Notes: generated from the letters alone by a model not told the origin. A stretch of 64,000 bases of DNA from Hygrocybe punicea (GCA_963556145.1 OY744461.1:3906001-3970000), one strand, 5' to 3'; positions 32,613-46,439 are shown, numbered from the stretch's first letter. A program made the numbers and translations.

Positions 32613-35600
32613 TGCTTGCTCAGCATCTGCTAAGTAATCATACCAATAAATCATTATATCATATGGTATAACATATTTTTAAATAATTTACATTAGCAAC
32701 TTACTTAAAATAGACATTGCAAATCAAATAATTATTGTGCTTAATTATATAACAATGATATATTCTTACACCGTGCACCTGACTGACCAACCACCTGTCA
32801 TGTGCCCCTTCCCTTTTCTTTCTGCTACGCCTGTCATTGCCCGCTTGCATTATCCTCTTACTCATCTTCTCACCCTGTCTCATTCTACTCCAACTTTCTT
32901 CCATCATTGTCATGCATGTCACCCAATGGCTTTTAGTGTCCTCATTCACCACCTTTCACAATTTCCAGCGTGTTTCATCATCATGCCTGGCTATGCCCAT
33001 ATTGCTGGCCTTCTCCCATGCTCACACATTGGACGTACCAATCCAGATAAACCATGTACCCTCACTTTTAGTGTTTCAAGGTCCGGTCCATAGGACCGGG
33101 AAAAAACCGGGACCTGACTGGACCAGACTGGAAAAAACCGGACCACCGGTCCCAGTTGCCCCCAAACTGTTGGGCTGCCGGTTGCGGTTTTCCAATCAAG
33201 TCTATTTCTGTACGACCAGTTCAAACCGGTCCTGACTGGTCACAACCAGACTGTAGCACTGTAGCATATGCATTTCTAATTGCTGTAAACACCAGATTTT
33301 TACTACCAAGTGCTGATGTGACTAGACAGAAGTTCAGTCATGACCTCGTGAAAGTGTGGCAAAGGGCCCATCATGATATTTATTATGTGTATGGTTGACC
33401 CACAGATGCTCACAGCGCACAGCTCACTCCAGCTACAGCCATGAATGACAACTTCAATATGATGAGCCGAGCCTCAACCAGTACTAGTGAATTCACACGG
33501 AGAAGCGCACTGGTAAGCGAAGAACGAATAAAACGAGAAATAACATGCAAAAATTTCTCCCTTTGGTCCATCCATGGCTGGTTCCAGAAACAAGAAGGCC
33601 CGAAAGGCCCAGCCTTCAAAGGGAACAAAGTCTTGTGGAAAACAACCGGTGTCTCCAAGTGGCTCCGAGAGTTCAGAGCCAAGACAGATCAAACGCCCAT
33701 CAAAGAAGTGTTCAAAAGTCATGGTGGCGGTCCACGAAGAGGTTGCTGATGACGGTGCTTCAACAGAGGTCGAGGAAGTAGATGCAGAAGTGACTGTTGA
33801 GGCTGTTGATGACCGGCCAGAGACTCCGAGTCGGCATGAGGCATGTTCAAATTATGTAGCATAGCTGATTAACATGCTCACCCACATTAGAATGATTTGG
33901 ATGCCATACATCAACTTGAAATTCCAGAATATATCGCTGTGAAGTCGGACTCCACCCGTGACCTTCTGACAATCTTTTCAAACAAAATATCTGTAAAGTT
34001 CAACAATAAGGGTCAAGCTGACACACTGAGGGGCCGTTGGTGTAAAATCTGCAAGTGAGTATCTGCCCAGTGAGAGAATCATGTCAGATATATGAAGATA
34101 TACTGACAATCATAGGGCTGACACCGTATTTGTTGCTTCTCATGGTCTACGCAAATGCTTCCACGTGGGTGGTAACTTGTCAGCTCATCAGCATATCAGA
34201 CGACATTACGACCTTTACAAGTCACGGTGTGAACAGGGCAACATAATGACTCACCACTGGGCAATCCCGCGACCGCTCTGGACCCAGATGCAAGCAAAGA
34301 CCCACGAAAAACCAAGCGGTAGTCAACAAGGAACATTAGACAGTGTTTTCATGAAGGTTGACACACCCAAAGATTTCACCCGTGAAGGTGCTCTGCAAGC
34401 AATTTCCAAGTTTATTGTTTGCGATGATCAGGTCAGACCTTTCAGAATAATCCAATTTATAATAAAGAACAAGCGAGTTCTCACAATGGCACTCAGTCCC
34501 TCGCAGTTGCGAATAAATTCTCGTTCAGGAATTGCCTGGTTGTAATGAGGCCAACGACGACCAAAGCAGACCTCCCTTCCACTCACGATGTAACGACTTA
34601 CATTCACAACGAATTCATTAGGCTTCTTCAAGATTTCAAAAAAAATATCTTGGTAAATGTAACAAATGCCCGTAATGCTATTTGACTCAATGTAGGCACT
34701 TAGAGCGCGCCTGGCAAGGTTTCAATGACCATGGATGGTTGGTCGGTTGATACAACGAAGGCGTCTTTCCTCGGAGTCACTGGCCACTGGATCTCAGTGG
34801 TGGGTGGAAAGTGGTCCCTCAGATCTGAGGTTATCGCTTTTCGTGGGATTTCAGGTGAACACAGTGGTGAAAACCTGGGCAAGTACTTCGTAGGAGCATG
34901 CGAGCGTGTTGGGATTGTCACCAGCAAGGGTTCAAAGGTGCGTGGATGCTCGCTATATCTGGATTTACGATTTCATGACACTTGTTTAGCTTTATTGTGT
35001 CACAGCTGACAATACTTCGAACAACACCACGACGTGCACCAAGCTCCAGAGTATTTTTGAACAGCGTAAACTTGAAGCATGGCATGCAGCTGAACAGCAG
35101 CTTCCGTATGAGACTTATATGTGCCGTTATCACATCTAACTGTATTTTCAGATGCCTTGGTCATGTCGTCAACCTTGGCACCATCGATTTCATGTCTCAT
35201 ATTACCAAAATTGCTGTAACCGAGACCACAACTGTGATATGGGAATATGACCCATTGTTACCAGGAAACCGTGTCCTTGGCAACTCTCTGGATGTCATTT
35301 CAGCCATCCGCACACTGGCAATCAAGGTATGTTATGAGTCCCTATAAGGGAATCGTTCTATACAGTGGATTCTCAAACTCAGGGTCACACTCTAATTTGC
35401 CAAGCCGTGGGAACAATTTTGTCAAACTGTGGGAACAATTTTGAAGCCCTGGGAATAATTATGAAACCGTGTGACTGGGCGGAGCTAACTGTGAGAATTT
35501 GTTGTCCCAATCAGAAAGAACAATAATGCAGCCGGATCACAGGTTCCAAATTGGGAATAAGTAATACTACAAATTAACATGAGTGGAAGGCAGTGAAGAT

Positions 35601-35719
35601 TGCCCTGTGACGGGTTCGACCAGTGTCCCAGCTGAAGTGCCAGTGTAATTGAAAACCATATATGAAATGTGTCTACAAATACATATATTGTGCAATAGGG
35701 ATTAGAATTATTTGCAGGA

Positions 35720-36690
35720 GGAACATCAAACACTGGTCAGACAGGGTGGACAGTGTTCAACAAGCTCTTTGACAAGTGTTCAAACTTCAATCTGAAGCAT
35801 TACAATTGCATAAATAAAGGTACGTACAGTTTATGAGGTGTAGCTAGATTTACAATGCGCATTGAGTTTATTAATGATGCACTAGTTGAACACCTGTTGA
35901 ACAGGCCGAACAGTGTTCGACAAGCCATTCTAGTAGTGTCCAAGCTTCCATTTGAAGCATTACAATTGCACAAATAATGATATGTACTCTATCTACATTA
36001 TATGAGGTGTAGTGAGATTTACAATGTACATTGAGTTTATTAATGATGCACTTGTCGAACACTTGTCAAACAGGCCGAACAGTGTTCGACAAGCCATTCT
36101 AGAAGTGTCCAAGCTTCCATTTGAAGCATTATAATTGCAAAAATAATGATACGTACATTATATGAGGTGTAGCTAGATTTACAATGCGCATTGAGTTTAT
36201 TAATGATGCACTAGTCGAACACCTGCCAAACAGGCCGCAAAGTGTTCAACAAGTGTTCAACAAGTCATTGCTTTGTTAATAAATTAAGTGGAATATATAT
36301 TAATGTAGCAATGGCTTGTCGAACACTTGTCGAACAGGCCGAACACTGTTTGACAAGTGTTCGACGAGGAATTGCTTTGTTAATAAATTAAGTGTAATAT
36401 ATATTAACATAGATGCGGCTTGTCTAACACTTGTCGAACAGGCCAAACACTGTTCGACAAATGTTCAACAAGTCAATGCTACGTCAATCAATTAAGTGCA
36501 ATATATATTAATGTAGCTACGGCTTGTCGAACACTTGTCGAACAGGCCGAACACTGTTCGACAAGTGTTCGACAAGTCATTTTTTTGTCAATAAATTAAG
36601 TGGAATATATACTAAAGTAGCAATGGCTTGTTGAACACTTGTTGAACAGGCCGAACACTATTCGACAAGTGTTCGACAAGCCGTATCTAC
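35720..36690. repeat. array of TTCGA-centred palindromes in the Helitron 5' region
   Basis: Eight blocks, each about 55 bp, of the form CTTGTCGAACACTTGTCGAA ... CAGGCCGAACACTG ... TTCGACAAGTGTTCGACAAG, near 35,745, 35,885, 36,055, 36,210, 36,317, 36,420, 36,523 and 36,628. The first four are spaced 140-170 bp with one AT-rich spacer (CATTGAGTTTATTAATGATG). The last four are spaced about 105 bp with another (TTAATAAATTAAGTG). Confidence 0.85.
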
Positions 36691-36752
36691 GTTAATATAT
36701 ATTACACTTAATTTATTAACTCCCAACTTTATGGACCAATTAAATGGGGATA

Positions 36753-36971
36753 CACATAGTAGATGGATGAGGAATTTTTGCCATCAAATAATATTGAGAT
36801 ATCCACTCAAATATTGAAATTATTTCGTCGCTATCATAAGTCCAAAAATGTCAAAAACATATCGTTATCCACTTTTTACAATGTTTTCGGACTTATGATA
36901 ACAACAAAAATAATTTTAATATTTGAGTGGATATCTCAATATGATGGTAAATTCCTCATCCATCCCCTGTG
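36753..36971. repeat. short foldback (MITE-like)
   Basis: GATGGATGAGGAATTT and the following GATATCCACTCAAATATT recur inverted, with ends TATGATGGTAAATTCCTC then CATCCATCCCCTGTGAC. Arms are about 70 bp around a spacer of about 65 bp. A related pair of arms lies at 44,612-45,058. Confidence 0.75.
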
Positions 36972-37254
36972 ACAACTGTAACAAATCCCCCTTGTATGGT
37001 GGCAAGCATAACCATCACTCCAAGGAAAGCTATGACTATTCAGTACCGGAATATTAGGTATGTTACGAAAACATTCAATTGAATAAAAACATTATATAGC
37101 TTCAGGCACACCTTATGATGTTTTTGGAAGAGCTTACAAATAAGATAATGTCATATGATCAATCCAATTGTGTTAATTGTTGTTCATGATCCGAACCACT
37201 TAACTAGTTAAATAGATACATGGGTGGTGCTTTCTCTTACTATCACCAATCCAC

Positions 37255-40200
37255 ATGAATCTCCACGATATCATCCATGTCTGCATTGCGGTTTTGACTT
37301 ATCTACATTTCCTTGCAAACACAACCATCTTTCCACAACTATGCCAAGACCAACTTATGTATATCTCTCTTGAACCAATTTCTGCTCCTTTGATATCGAC
37401 CTTGGCCCAAGAATTGGGTGTTTTTCAAAGAAAACTCATAGAACATGAGTTTGCCCCAGATCAGGGCGATGCAACAATACTGATGCAAATAAATGCAACA
37501 CAATGTGTAAAATTCAATGAAATAACAAAGAATACTTTGACGCTCAATGCATTATTCGTTTGGACTACATTTAAAGATACCGCGTTCAATATGCAATTAC
37601 GTTCTATTCAATATGCCAGAACATATTTCTTACCTTCTAAATATCTCTTTGCTTTGTATTGTCTTCTCAAACCTATCACTGTCCAATGTCATTGTAAAAT
37701 GATCAATGCATTGCTCATGCGATCGCTATTGAGACGACATGATTTCAGATCATATTTATTTCATTGCACTACTAGTTCTCTATCACATGCAACGTTGCTG
37801 TGGACCACACTATGTTTCATAATACGGCATAGCCATTCAAACATAATTGTGTTCAATTTGAATTTATTCAGAAACTTGTTTAAATCTTTATATATAAATT
37901 CCATTCATAGATATGACTACATTGGTGGTGGTAAACGAATACCAACATTCAAGTTTAGCTTTCTTCAATCTTTCATGCTACCGTCTAATAATATCAACCA
38001 TGATTCTGACATATTATTCGAATATGTGGGGCATATTGATGAACAAACAGCCAACACTTTATATGAAGATAGAAAAAAATATGTATGTGTTAAAATGCCT
38101 TTACATGAACTTCGGCCAAAGTTGATGGTGAAGGATATTGGTGAAATAACAACAATACATGGTATATATTTGTCAAAGACATTACGAAGATTACATGGAC
38201 AAGATCTATCTGTGGCATTAATGAGGCATAATTGTTCAGCTTGTGATACTCATGTTTCTATTTTTCATGTGCATGATATTAAATCAAATAAAGATAAGTG
38301 TAAAGAGTGGTACAAAAGACAACAAATGACAGAAACATATGAGTGTGGAACAGAAGAAACTCAGACTAAAATGAAAGAAGAATTGGACAAGTCAGATGAG
38401 CAATCATTTCCTCCTCCTCCACCATCTATTGAATTGAAGGAAACCATAATCAGCAACTGGTGCAGAGATACATCACCTGAATGTTTTCAAGAAAGTGGGT
38501 GTGCCGTGTGTGGTCAATTGGTTGCATTGAAGAACATGTCTTTATTGTCAAAGACAAAGGTTAATCTGAAAATATTAACTAGAGACAATATGGGAATCAC
38601 AAGATGTGAACGATATCATTGTTCTAATCCAATAGAGGATATCAAAGGTCCAGTGCTAGATAACACATGTAAATGGATATGCAAACCATGTGTGCTCAGT
38701 CTGAATAAAGGCCAAACTCCCAAATATACTTTGGCAAATGGACTTTGGATGGGAAGAATTCCTCCACAACTTCAAAATCTAACATTTGCTGAACAACTTT
38801 TGATTGCCCGTGTTCGTCACAACAAATGTATTGTTCGTGTCTCATCTGGGATGCATAAAATGAAAGCAAATGCCATCATGTTTCAAAATCCAACACCAAA
38901 GATATATCAACGGTTGCCTCCAACAATTAAAGAACTTGATGAAAGGCTAGCCTTCATCTTCACGGGACCTGCCAGACCAACTCCAGAAGACATGGAGCGA
39001 ATGCCTTTATTGGTTCGCCGAATGCGAGTTCCTGCAGCTTTAGAATGGCTGAAATTGAATCACATGGATTACTATGATTTAGATATCTCCTATGAAAATC
39101 TAGCACAATATCCAGATCATGGAATTCCTGTTGTGGTTGCATATCGACCAGCAGACACAAATAAGGAACTGGAAGCCACTAGTGCATTTGACAATGAAGA
39201 GGAAGATGGTGTGGAAGATGGGCCTTGTCCCTTTGTTGTTAGTGGGGTAACTGGCAAAAATATAGATATTACAAGTCCAAAGGCATTAATAGCTAGAGCA
39301 ACCAAGCACTTGATAGATGACCATGGTGGTGTTCTTGCCATAAGCCATGCTAGAAATCCAGAATCGTTCTTTAATAATCCTCAGTTATATCCTATGATGT
39401 TCCCCTGCCTATTTCCATATGGCTTGGGTGGTATTAGCAGCATTGACAAGGATGTTTTAAGCATCAGTGATATGATGCACAAAAGGCATCTTCTGATGTA
39501 CCATGACAAAAGATTTCAAACTGATCCCTATTTTCCATTGATTGCATTCAATCAAGAACAAATCAAGGACAGTACAACCAGAGGATATTTGTTGACTAAT
39601 AAACATAATTTCAACGATATTGCAGATTGCCTGATGAATATCAATACAGCTGTTTTAGATGACCTCTCTAAAAGATTATCTAGAGGTGATAGAGTCAAAC
39701 CGGATACATCAGAAGAGAAAGCATGCTATAAACTCATTTCTGATCTGGATCACGTAGCTGGTCAGGTCAAAGGTTCAATTACTAACAAGAAATACATGCG
39801 AAATGAGATTTGGTCTCTGATATCCTATATTGGTGCTCCGACTTGGTTTATCACTTTTGCACCTGCAGACATCAATCACCCACTATGCTTATATTATGCT
39901 GACAACAAAGAAAAGTTTTATCCTAAACTACGTCTACCCCAGGATTATTACAAACTAATTGCAAACAATCCAGTTGCTGGAGCCCGCTTCTTTCACTTTA
40001 CTACTGAAATGTTCATCAAACATATATTAGGAATAAATGAATCTCATCCTGGCCTGTACGGAAACACATCAGGTTATTATGCAATGGTAGAGGAACAAGG
40101 ACGTCTTACCTTGCATCTTCATATGCTGTTGTGGATAAAGGGATGCCTTACACCTCAGGAAATACGTGACAAAATTATGGGTGAAAATTCCGACTTTCAG

Positions 40201-42264
40201 AAAAGATTAGTGGAATACTTGGAAAGTTTGTGTGTAGGACAATTCATGACAGGTTCTAAAGATGAGGTATCACAGAAAATGGAACAGACAATGTCGAAAC
40301 CTGAATATCAACCACCAACATGTGTCATGCCAGATCCACCATCATATAATTGTTCCATGAATTATCAATATCACGACAAAAGATCAACATGGTGGCAAAG
40401 GTTTCAAGATGTTGTAGATGATCTTTTATTGCGATTAAATGTACATAACAGACATGTCGGCAAAAAAAAGCCATATTGTCTTAATTCGAAAGGTGAATGT
40501 AAACGACGATTTCCCTGAGATATCTTTCAACAAACCTTTGTAGAACCTAATACTGGTGTTCTCAACCTCAAGCATGGTGAACCTTGGATGAACACGGTGA
40601 CACCTGAAGTTACATATATGCTACGATGCAATTCTGATGTGACCAGCTTATTATCAGGTACTGCTATAAAGGCCATAGTTGCATACATAACAGATTATAT
40701 TACAAAATTCTCCTTGAAGACCTATAGCATTTTTGAAGTGATAAAGAGTATTTTTGATAAGAATTCCGAAATGATTGGTGGCGACCTGAAAAGAAAAGAC
40801 AAAGTCAGAAAACTGTTTACACAAATAGTCAATTCACTCACCTCCAAAATGGAAATTGGTGCTCCAATGGCTTCATTATATGTGCTTGGAAATCCTGATC
40901 ACTACACCAGTCATAAATTCATGCCATTCTTTTGGAGATCTTATGTTAAAGAGGTTATCAGTGCATGGTCTGATGAAGAAATTGCTAATATATGTGAAGA
41001 CCAAAATAATACACAAAAGGTTGTTATTGGTAAGAATAATGGTGCATACATTGGACTTTCCAAAGTAAATAATTATATGTTCAGACCAGCCTTGTATGAT
41101 AATGTATCACTGTATGACTGGATACGTCTTGCAACTATAGAACCAAATAAAAGACGCACCAAAACAAAAACCAAAAGGGCCAGAAAAGAACCCATGCAAA
41201 ACCATATTTTGGACAATCTAGGCTGTGATGATTTGTCTGACTCTTTCACTGAACCTACTAATGTTGATGACTCCAGTGATGACGACTTGTCTGATGTCAT
41301 TGATAATGATATACTCATGGAGATAGATGAAATTCCAAAACCTGATGGTTTGAATAGAAATGCAGGCACAGAAATAGCTGATAAAACAAATGAAGTTGAT
41401 CTTAATAAATTGACAAAAAATGAAAATGATTATACTTTACATCCCAATCATCCACAATATCTTACCCACCATGCCAAAATGAAAGGGAATGATCCCTTCA
41501 TAGTTCCTAATTTTATTCCAAACACTTTGCCAAGGGCTGACCATGGTGATCGAGAATATTATTGTTGTACAATGTTAACGTTTTTCAAGCCATGGAGAAG
41601 TGGCAAAGAACTCAAATGTAAATTACAAACATGGGATAATGCTTTTATAGACCATGAGTTTTCTAAAAGAGAGCTGAAGATCATGAAATACTTTGGTTTA
41701 CAATATGAGTGTCTAGATGCAAGAGATGATTTCTCTGCTAAACATCGAAAGAATAATACTGAAGATATTATAAGGTATTCATGGGCAACTTCAAACAATC
41801 TTGATGAACTGGATGACATGCACAATGCTGAATTAGCCGTTAATGGTGATGACTTCAACAATAATATTGGTGAAGACAATAATGACACAGAAATACTTCT
41901 GAAACTTGGCCATAAAGGACACAAGAGGAAGGATCAAATGCTAATAGCTGAAAGAACTTTGAAAAGATCAGGGTGGCTTGATGATTGTATTGATGGTACC
42001 CCAGATATAGGACCATTGATACCTATAGAACCACCTGTAGTACAATCAGCAAAATTGTGGAGAACTGCAGTCCTTGCAAAGAAAAAGGAAATCATCGATG
42101 ACAGAAATAAAAATTTACCAACAAAAACAGCAACCATAGATAAATTGGGAAATGTTCAACTGATTCCCAGTGGGACAATGTGGATTCCAGGAGGATTCCA
42201 CATGAATTCCACCCCAGCCAAATGGACATTTTACCACTCAAAATTTCACTCCCACTCCAGGTAA
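37255..42264 (+). pseudogene. Helitron Rep-helicase, N-terminal part (one internal TGA; helicase interrupted)
   Basis: One reading frame from 37,255 to 42,264 is broken only by TGA at 40,516-40,518 (RRFP-stop-DIFQQTF; related proteins have Arg there). Rep nicks and rolls out the element during rolling-circle transposition. A cysteine-rich N-terminal region (CAVCGQLV, CERYHCSNP, CKWICKPC) is followed by the Helitron_like_N Rep domain: MMFPCLFPYGLGG, IGAPTWFITFAPADINHP, the metal-binding GRLTLHLHMLLWIKG (about residue 950), and the two-tyrosine motif AYITDYITK near 40,670-40,696. A linker with YCCTMLTFFKPWRSG leads towards the helicase, but coding stops at the inserted element (42,160); the last residues to 42,264 are transposon-derived. 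Confidence 0.9.
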
Positions 42265-42639
42265 ATTCCATGTGGATTCCACGTGGACATGTGGAATCCA
42301 CATGAACTATGACCCATTTTTGTCCACCTGGAGTCCATGTGGAATCTACACAAAAATCATTATTAAATAATAACTATGAACTCATGATTTTTATAACTTA
42401 TTTATCTTATTGTTAAGTACTAAAGGGGGAATGCCCCGAAGTAAATATGTGAGGTTCCGGCACCTTATATATGGTTGTTTGGTGCACGGACCAATTTGGG
42501 AACGCGTGAATGTCACATGCCAATCAACAAGACGCGTCAACCAAAGCAACGCCAAACGGTCAACGCCCAACGCCCATTGTCCAACGCCCCGGATCAACGC
42601 CGGACGAGTCTAGCAACGACAAGAGCAGCGGGGGCTAGT

Positions 42640-43650
42640 ACGCTCCCCGCTGCATTATGTTTTTTTTATCTTCTTTTTTTGTGCTGTCACTGACTACCCT
42701 ACCCTGATACAGGAATGTCACCATGCCGACAACGAACAAGGGCCACAGCCGCCACAGTGATGCGGGACACCAACGGCGAAGGAGATGGCCAGTCCAGCGA
42801 CAACGGAAGTAGCGGGGGTGGGGCCCCGCTACATCGGTATAATTTTTTACATTTGTTCACTTTTTTTGTTTACTGACTAACTACAGCAGTGCCTAGCACA
42901 CACCCACGCTCATGCCCAGGTCCACGCCCACATCCACGCCCACGCCCACCTCAATGTCCACAACCACAACGGCCAAAACGAAAACGATCCGCAGCCTCAA
43001 TGGTGGCCGACGCGGACGACAGCGATGCAAGAGCAGACGGGAGATGCACCAGGCGTGGGTGGTTCACCCATGCCCTACAGTGAGTTTTCTTCATTCATAT
43101 AATATTATCTACTGACTACTGCGCTTGCCCTCTAAATAGGCTAGTACCAGAATGCAACCACAACAGACGGGGACCACAAAGACGACGGAAACGACAAAGA
43201 TGGCGAACATGACGGGACAGGAACGGCGTGGGACGATGACAGCGAGGACGACACAGACGGAGACGAAGGAGATAGAAGAGACACAAGTGATGCCCCCACG
43301 GGAGGCGACCGGGCGTGGGTTCACCCACGCCCTTCTGTGAGTTTTCTTGTTAATTATTATATACTGACTACCCCATTGCCGTTGCCCCCACCCCCACATA
43401 GGCGAGCGCCGAGGACACAGACGACAAGATGGCAATGACAACGATGGGAACAGGTCCGAGGGCGACAACGAGGATGGAGATGACAACGACAGGATGACAA
43501 TGATGGCTGCGCACGGCAGCCGCCCTCCAATCACAGGGCCGACACCTCTCCTCCCCTTTTCCCCCCTCATGTTATATTGTCTCTCTCTCCCTCCTCCTTC
43601 TCCCTTCTCCCTTCTCCCTTCTCCCTTCCCCCTTCATCCCCCCTGTCTGT
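42640..43650. repeat. mosaic of GAC/CAACG-rich blocks with four intron-like cassettes
   Basis: Low-complexity blocks alternate with short AT-rich segments that look like introns. Examples are GTGAGTTTTCTTC ... TACTGACTACTG ... AATAG (43,080-43,140) and GTGAGTTTTCTTG ... TACTGACTACC ... CACATAG (43,338-43,402). Each of these two follows a palindrome such as GTGGGTGGTTCACCCATGCC or GCGTGGGTTCACCCACGC. The array closes with a C/T-rich tract at 43,575-43,640. Confidence 0.6.
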
Positions 43651-43741
43651 AATCATTAATGAGTTAATAATAAACAATAAATATTGTGGATTAATATTAT
43701 AATGTACATTTTATTGTGATTTCATAAATGATGACATTTTA

Positions 43742-44509
43742 CAGCTGTTTGCATAAAGCATAACAGTTGCCACATTTTTTTTGTTTATAAGAAAAACAAA
43801 GACTTAATGAAATTTCAAGTGTGAAGTAGTGTATCTCATGAAATACTGAATGGATTGAGATCATTGTAGAGGCAAATTTTATCTATTCTTCAAGGCCTTT
43901 TCAGCTGTGTTATTACATTTGAGCTGTGTCTAGTGTATGCTGAGTTATAAGCATAATAAGATAGAGTAGCAGCTGAACATTGAATGATAAATAGCTCTGT
44001 CAATACCTCTTGGATTGAGATACTTGTATGGAGTAAAATGTTCATTTTTTCAATGTGAATCTGCTCAAATACCGGGATTTTCAATGTTGAGCATTTTCTG
44101 AGTGCAAGTTAGAAATATTGCTAAATTTGAATGAGATCAAGACTATGGATTTAGAATCTATAAGTATTGAAAATCCCGGTATTTGAGCAGATTCACATTG
44201 AAAAAATGAACATTTTACTCCATACAAGTATCTCAATCCAAGAGGTATTGACAGAGCTATTTATCATTCAATGTTCAGCTGCTACTCTATCTTATTATGC
44301 TTATAACTCAGCATACACTAGACACAGCTCAAATGTAATAACACAGCTGAAAAGGCCTTGAAGAATAGATAAAATTTGCCTCTACAATGATCTCAATCCA
44401 TTCAGTATTTCATGAGATACACTACTTCACACTTGAAATTTCATTAAGTCTTTGTTTTTCTTATAAACAAAAAAAATGTGGCAACTGTCATGCTTTATGC
44501 AAACGGCTG
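43742..44509. mobile_element. 768-bp foldback, TA target (Tc1/mariner-like MITE)
   Basis: Two arms of about 355 bp are near-perfect inverted copies: both arms contain the same 64-residue frame in opposite directions. A spacer of about 70 bp lies near 44,095-44,165. The ends read TA-CAGCTGTTTGC and GCAAACGGCTG-TA, consistent with TA duplication and CAG...CTG termini. No transposase. Confidence 0.85.
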
Positions 44510-44611
44510 TAAAAATAAATATTTTAAAGTCAAAGGACACAGGTAAAAAATAATAACTGGTGAAATACTGCACCAATTCACATAGTTTCAGAGGGAAAGT
44601 TTGTCTACCTT

Positions 44612-45058
44612 CACACAGGAAACAGATGAGGATTTTTTACCAGCAAATATTACACAGATATCCAGTCAAAATTTGAAACTATTTGTGTTGTTATCTTACT
44701 TGTGAAAATATTCCAGAAAATAATGTTATCCAAAAGCAGTATTTATACAGAAAATAGTGCATACAGAAAATAAAATAATTCAGGCTTTTATTATTTTCAT
44801 TATTGTGTACATGTATTCAGAAAATAGAAAATGACACAAATTTTTAGGATTTCTGCACAGATATCTGTGGCTCTTATTGTCAGGCAGATCTTTAAGATAT
44901 TTGGTTTCAAGATAATTCAGGCACAAGCCAAGTCCCGATTATCCGGAGACCAAATAGTCTAAAATTCTGCCCTCACAATAAAACACAAATAGTTTCAAAA
45001 TTTGACTGAATATCTGTGTATTATTTGCTCACAAACATCCTCATCCATCTCCTATGTC
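44612..45058. repeat. foldback related to 36,753
   Basis: CACAGGAAACAGATGAGG, the following CCAGCAAATATTACACAGAT and CAAAATTTGAAACTATTT on the left recur inverted on the right (AATAGTTTCAAAATTTGACT ... CCTCATCCATCTCCTATG). The arms share their core sequence with 36,761-36,830. Confidence 0.7.
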
Positions 45059-45414
45059 AGAGGGCTATCTTTCTCTGTATTTAGATTTTCAAAATATTTT
45101 ATCTGGAGAGTTATAGGTAAATTGTCTATTTCAGTAGTCCTATTTGGCACCCCAGCACTTATGAGTTAAAGGAATTGGCCATGGATGATGAAGATGAAGA
45201 TAAAGATGACTGTGGAATTCATATAATGAACAAGTAGTTGGTGACTAGGAGTCAATATTTTTCTGAATGTGCTGGTTGTGTATGTGAAGATCTTATTTGT
45301 GTAATATTTTGGAGAGCTGGCTACAAAGAATTTGAAGCACTATTCTAAATATTTTGAAGAAGGATTACAAACACTTTGAAGCACCACTATAAATATTTTG
45401 AAGCTCTACTATAC

Positions 45415-45630
45415 TAGTTGTTTTGTTGTTGTTGTTTTGTTGTTGTTGCTGTTGGGTATTAATGGGAGGAATGTGTTTAAAATTTGTCGGTGAATGAATA
45501 TATCAGTGAATGTACTCAGACTCAGATAGATGACTCCTGTTCCAGTTGCAAAACTCAGTCCATATGTCCATTGCTAACATAGAAATCAACCTGATCAAAG
45601 GTAGGAAAAGTACAGACACTGATGAGCCAG

Positions 45631-45676
<46 letters not shown>

Positions 45677-45960
45677 ATGTTGCTGTTGCTGTTGCTGCTG
45701 CTGCTGGTGTTGCTCTTGCCATTCTTGTTGTTGTTGCCATTCTTGTTATTGTTGTTGTTGCTGTTGCTGTTGGATATTAGTGGCAGAAAGGTGTTTGAAA
45801 ATTTGTTGGTGAACATATTGGTGAATGTACTCAGACTCTGGACTTCTGTCCCAGTGCTAGTGTCAGTCCATGTATTCATTGTTGACATGGGAGATGAAGG
45901 TGAGGGTGAAGGTGAAGGTGAAGGTGAAGGTGAAGGTGAAGGATTAATATGGATCCCTGA
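45415..45960. repeat. simple repeats: (GTT)n, (TGCTGT)n, (GGTGAA)n
   Basis: GTTGTT runs at 45,418-45,450, TTGCTG repeats at 45,630-45,770, and GGTGAA repeats at 45,898-45,942. A duplicated context (GGTATTAATGGGAGGAATGT and GGATATTAGTGGCAGAAAGG) shows that the repeat plus flank was copied. No gene between 44.5 and 46.9 kb. Confidence 0.8.
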
Positions 45961-46439
45961 AACAAGGAGTTAGTAACTATGAGTGAGTATTTGCTGAGTA
46001 GAGATGTAGCTGAAGATGAAGCTGAAGATGGGGGTGAAGGTGAAGGTGATGAAGAGAAGATGAAAGTGACTATGAGATTGATGTGAACTAAAAACATATT
46101 GATTAACTGAAAGTGATGTTTGCTGAACATGCTTGTGTATCTGAACATATAAGCATTCCCAAGACTACTAACAAACATAAAGGATTCCGATCAGAATACT
46201 TGGAATCATCGTCACACTATAAAATACTGGATTAATGAGAAAATGATGACCCAGTCCAATAGTAACCTACACTAGTATTCAACTAAGTCAAGACATACAC
46301 AAATGTAAGAATGTTATGAATTTGTGTTGAACCACATAGTGGGTTCTTGCTCTGAGCAAAACAATGGATAAATGTCGACTTTTTGGTGGGAATTTGGTGG
46401 GATTTCATGTGGAATCCCACTGGAAATAAAATTGTCTCT

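Larger units (their letters stand above)
26811..32752 (-). mobile_element. copy B of the two-array element, interrupted by an hAT-type insertion
   Basis: Inverted relative to copy A. The CAGGATATATCCTG array is at about 26,900-27,050 and the GGGATGTCCC array at 32,222-32,612. The region 27,060-28,086 is kept here but mostly deleted from copy A. On the minus strand it has a short frame (28,086-27,862) with MSEDEDEEEDLSDDEEYINH and further frameshifted pieces, perhaps a remnant of the element's own gene. I do not recognise the family. Confidence 0.8.

Noticed and set aside
35720..36690. CRISPR-like regular repeats
   Set aside because: Repeats are palindromic and tandem within a eukaryotic Helitron; spacers are similar to each other and no cas genes exist.
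45632..45973. Leu-rich 113-residue frame resembling a membrane segment
   Set aside because: Translation of a TTGCTG microsatellite.
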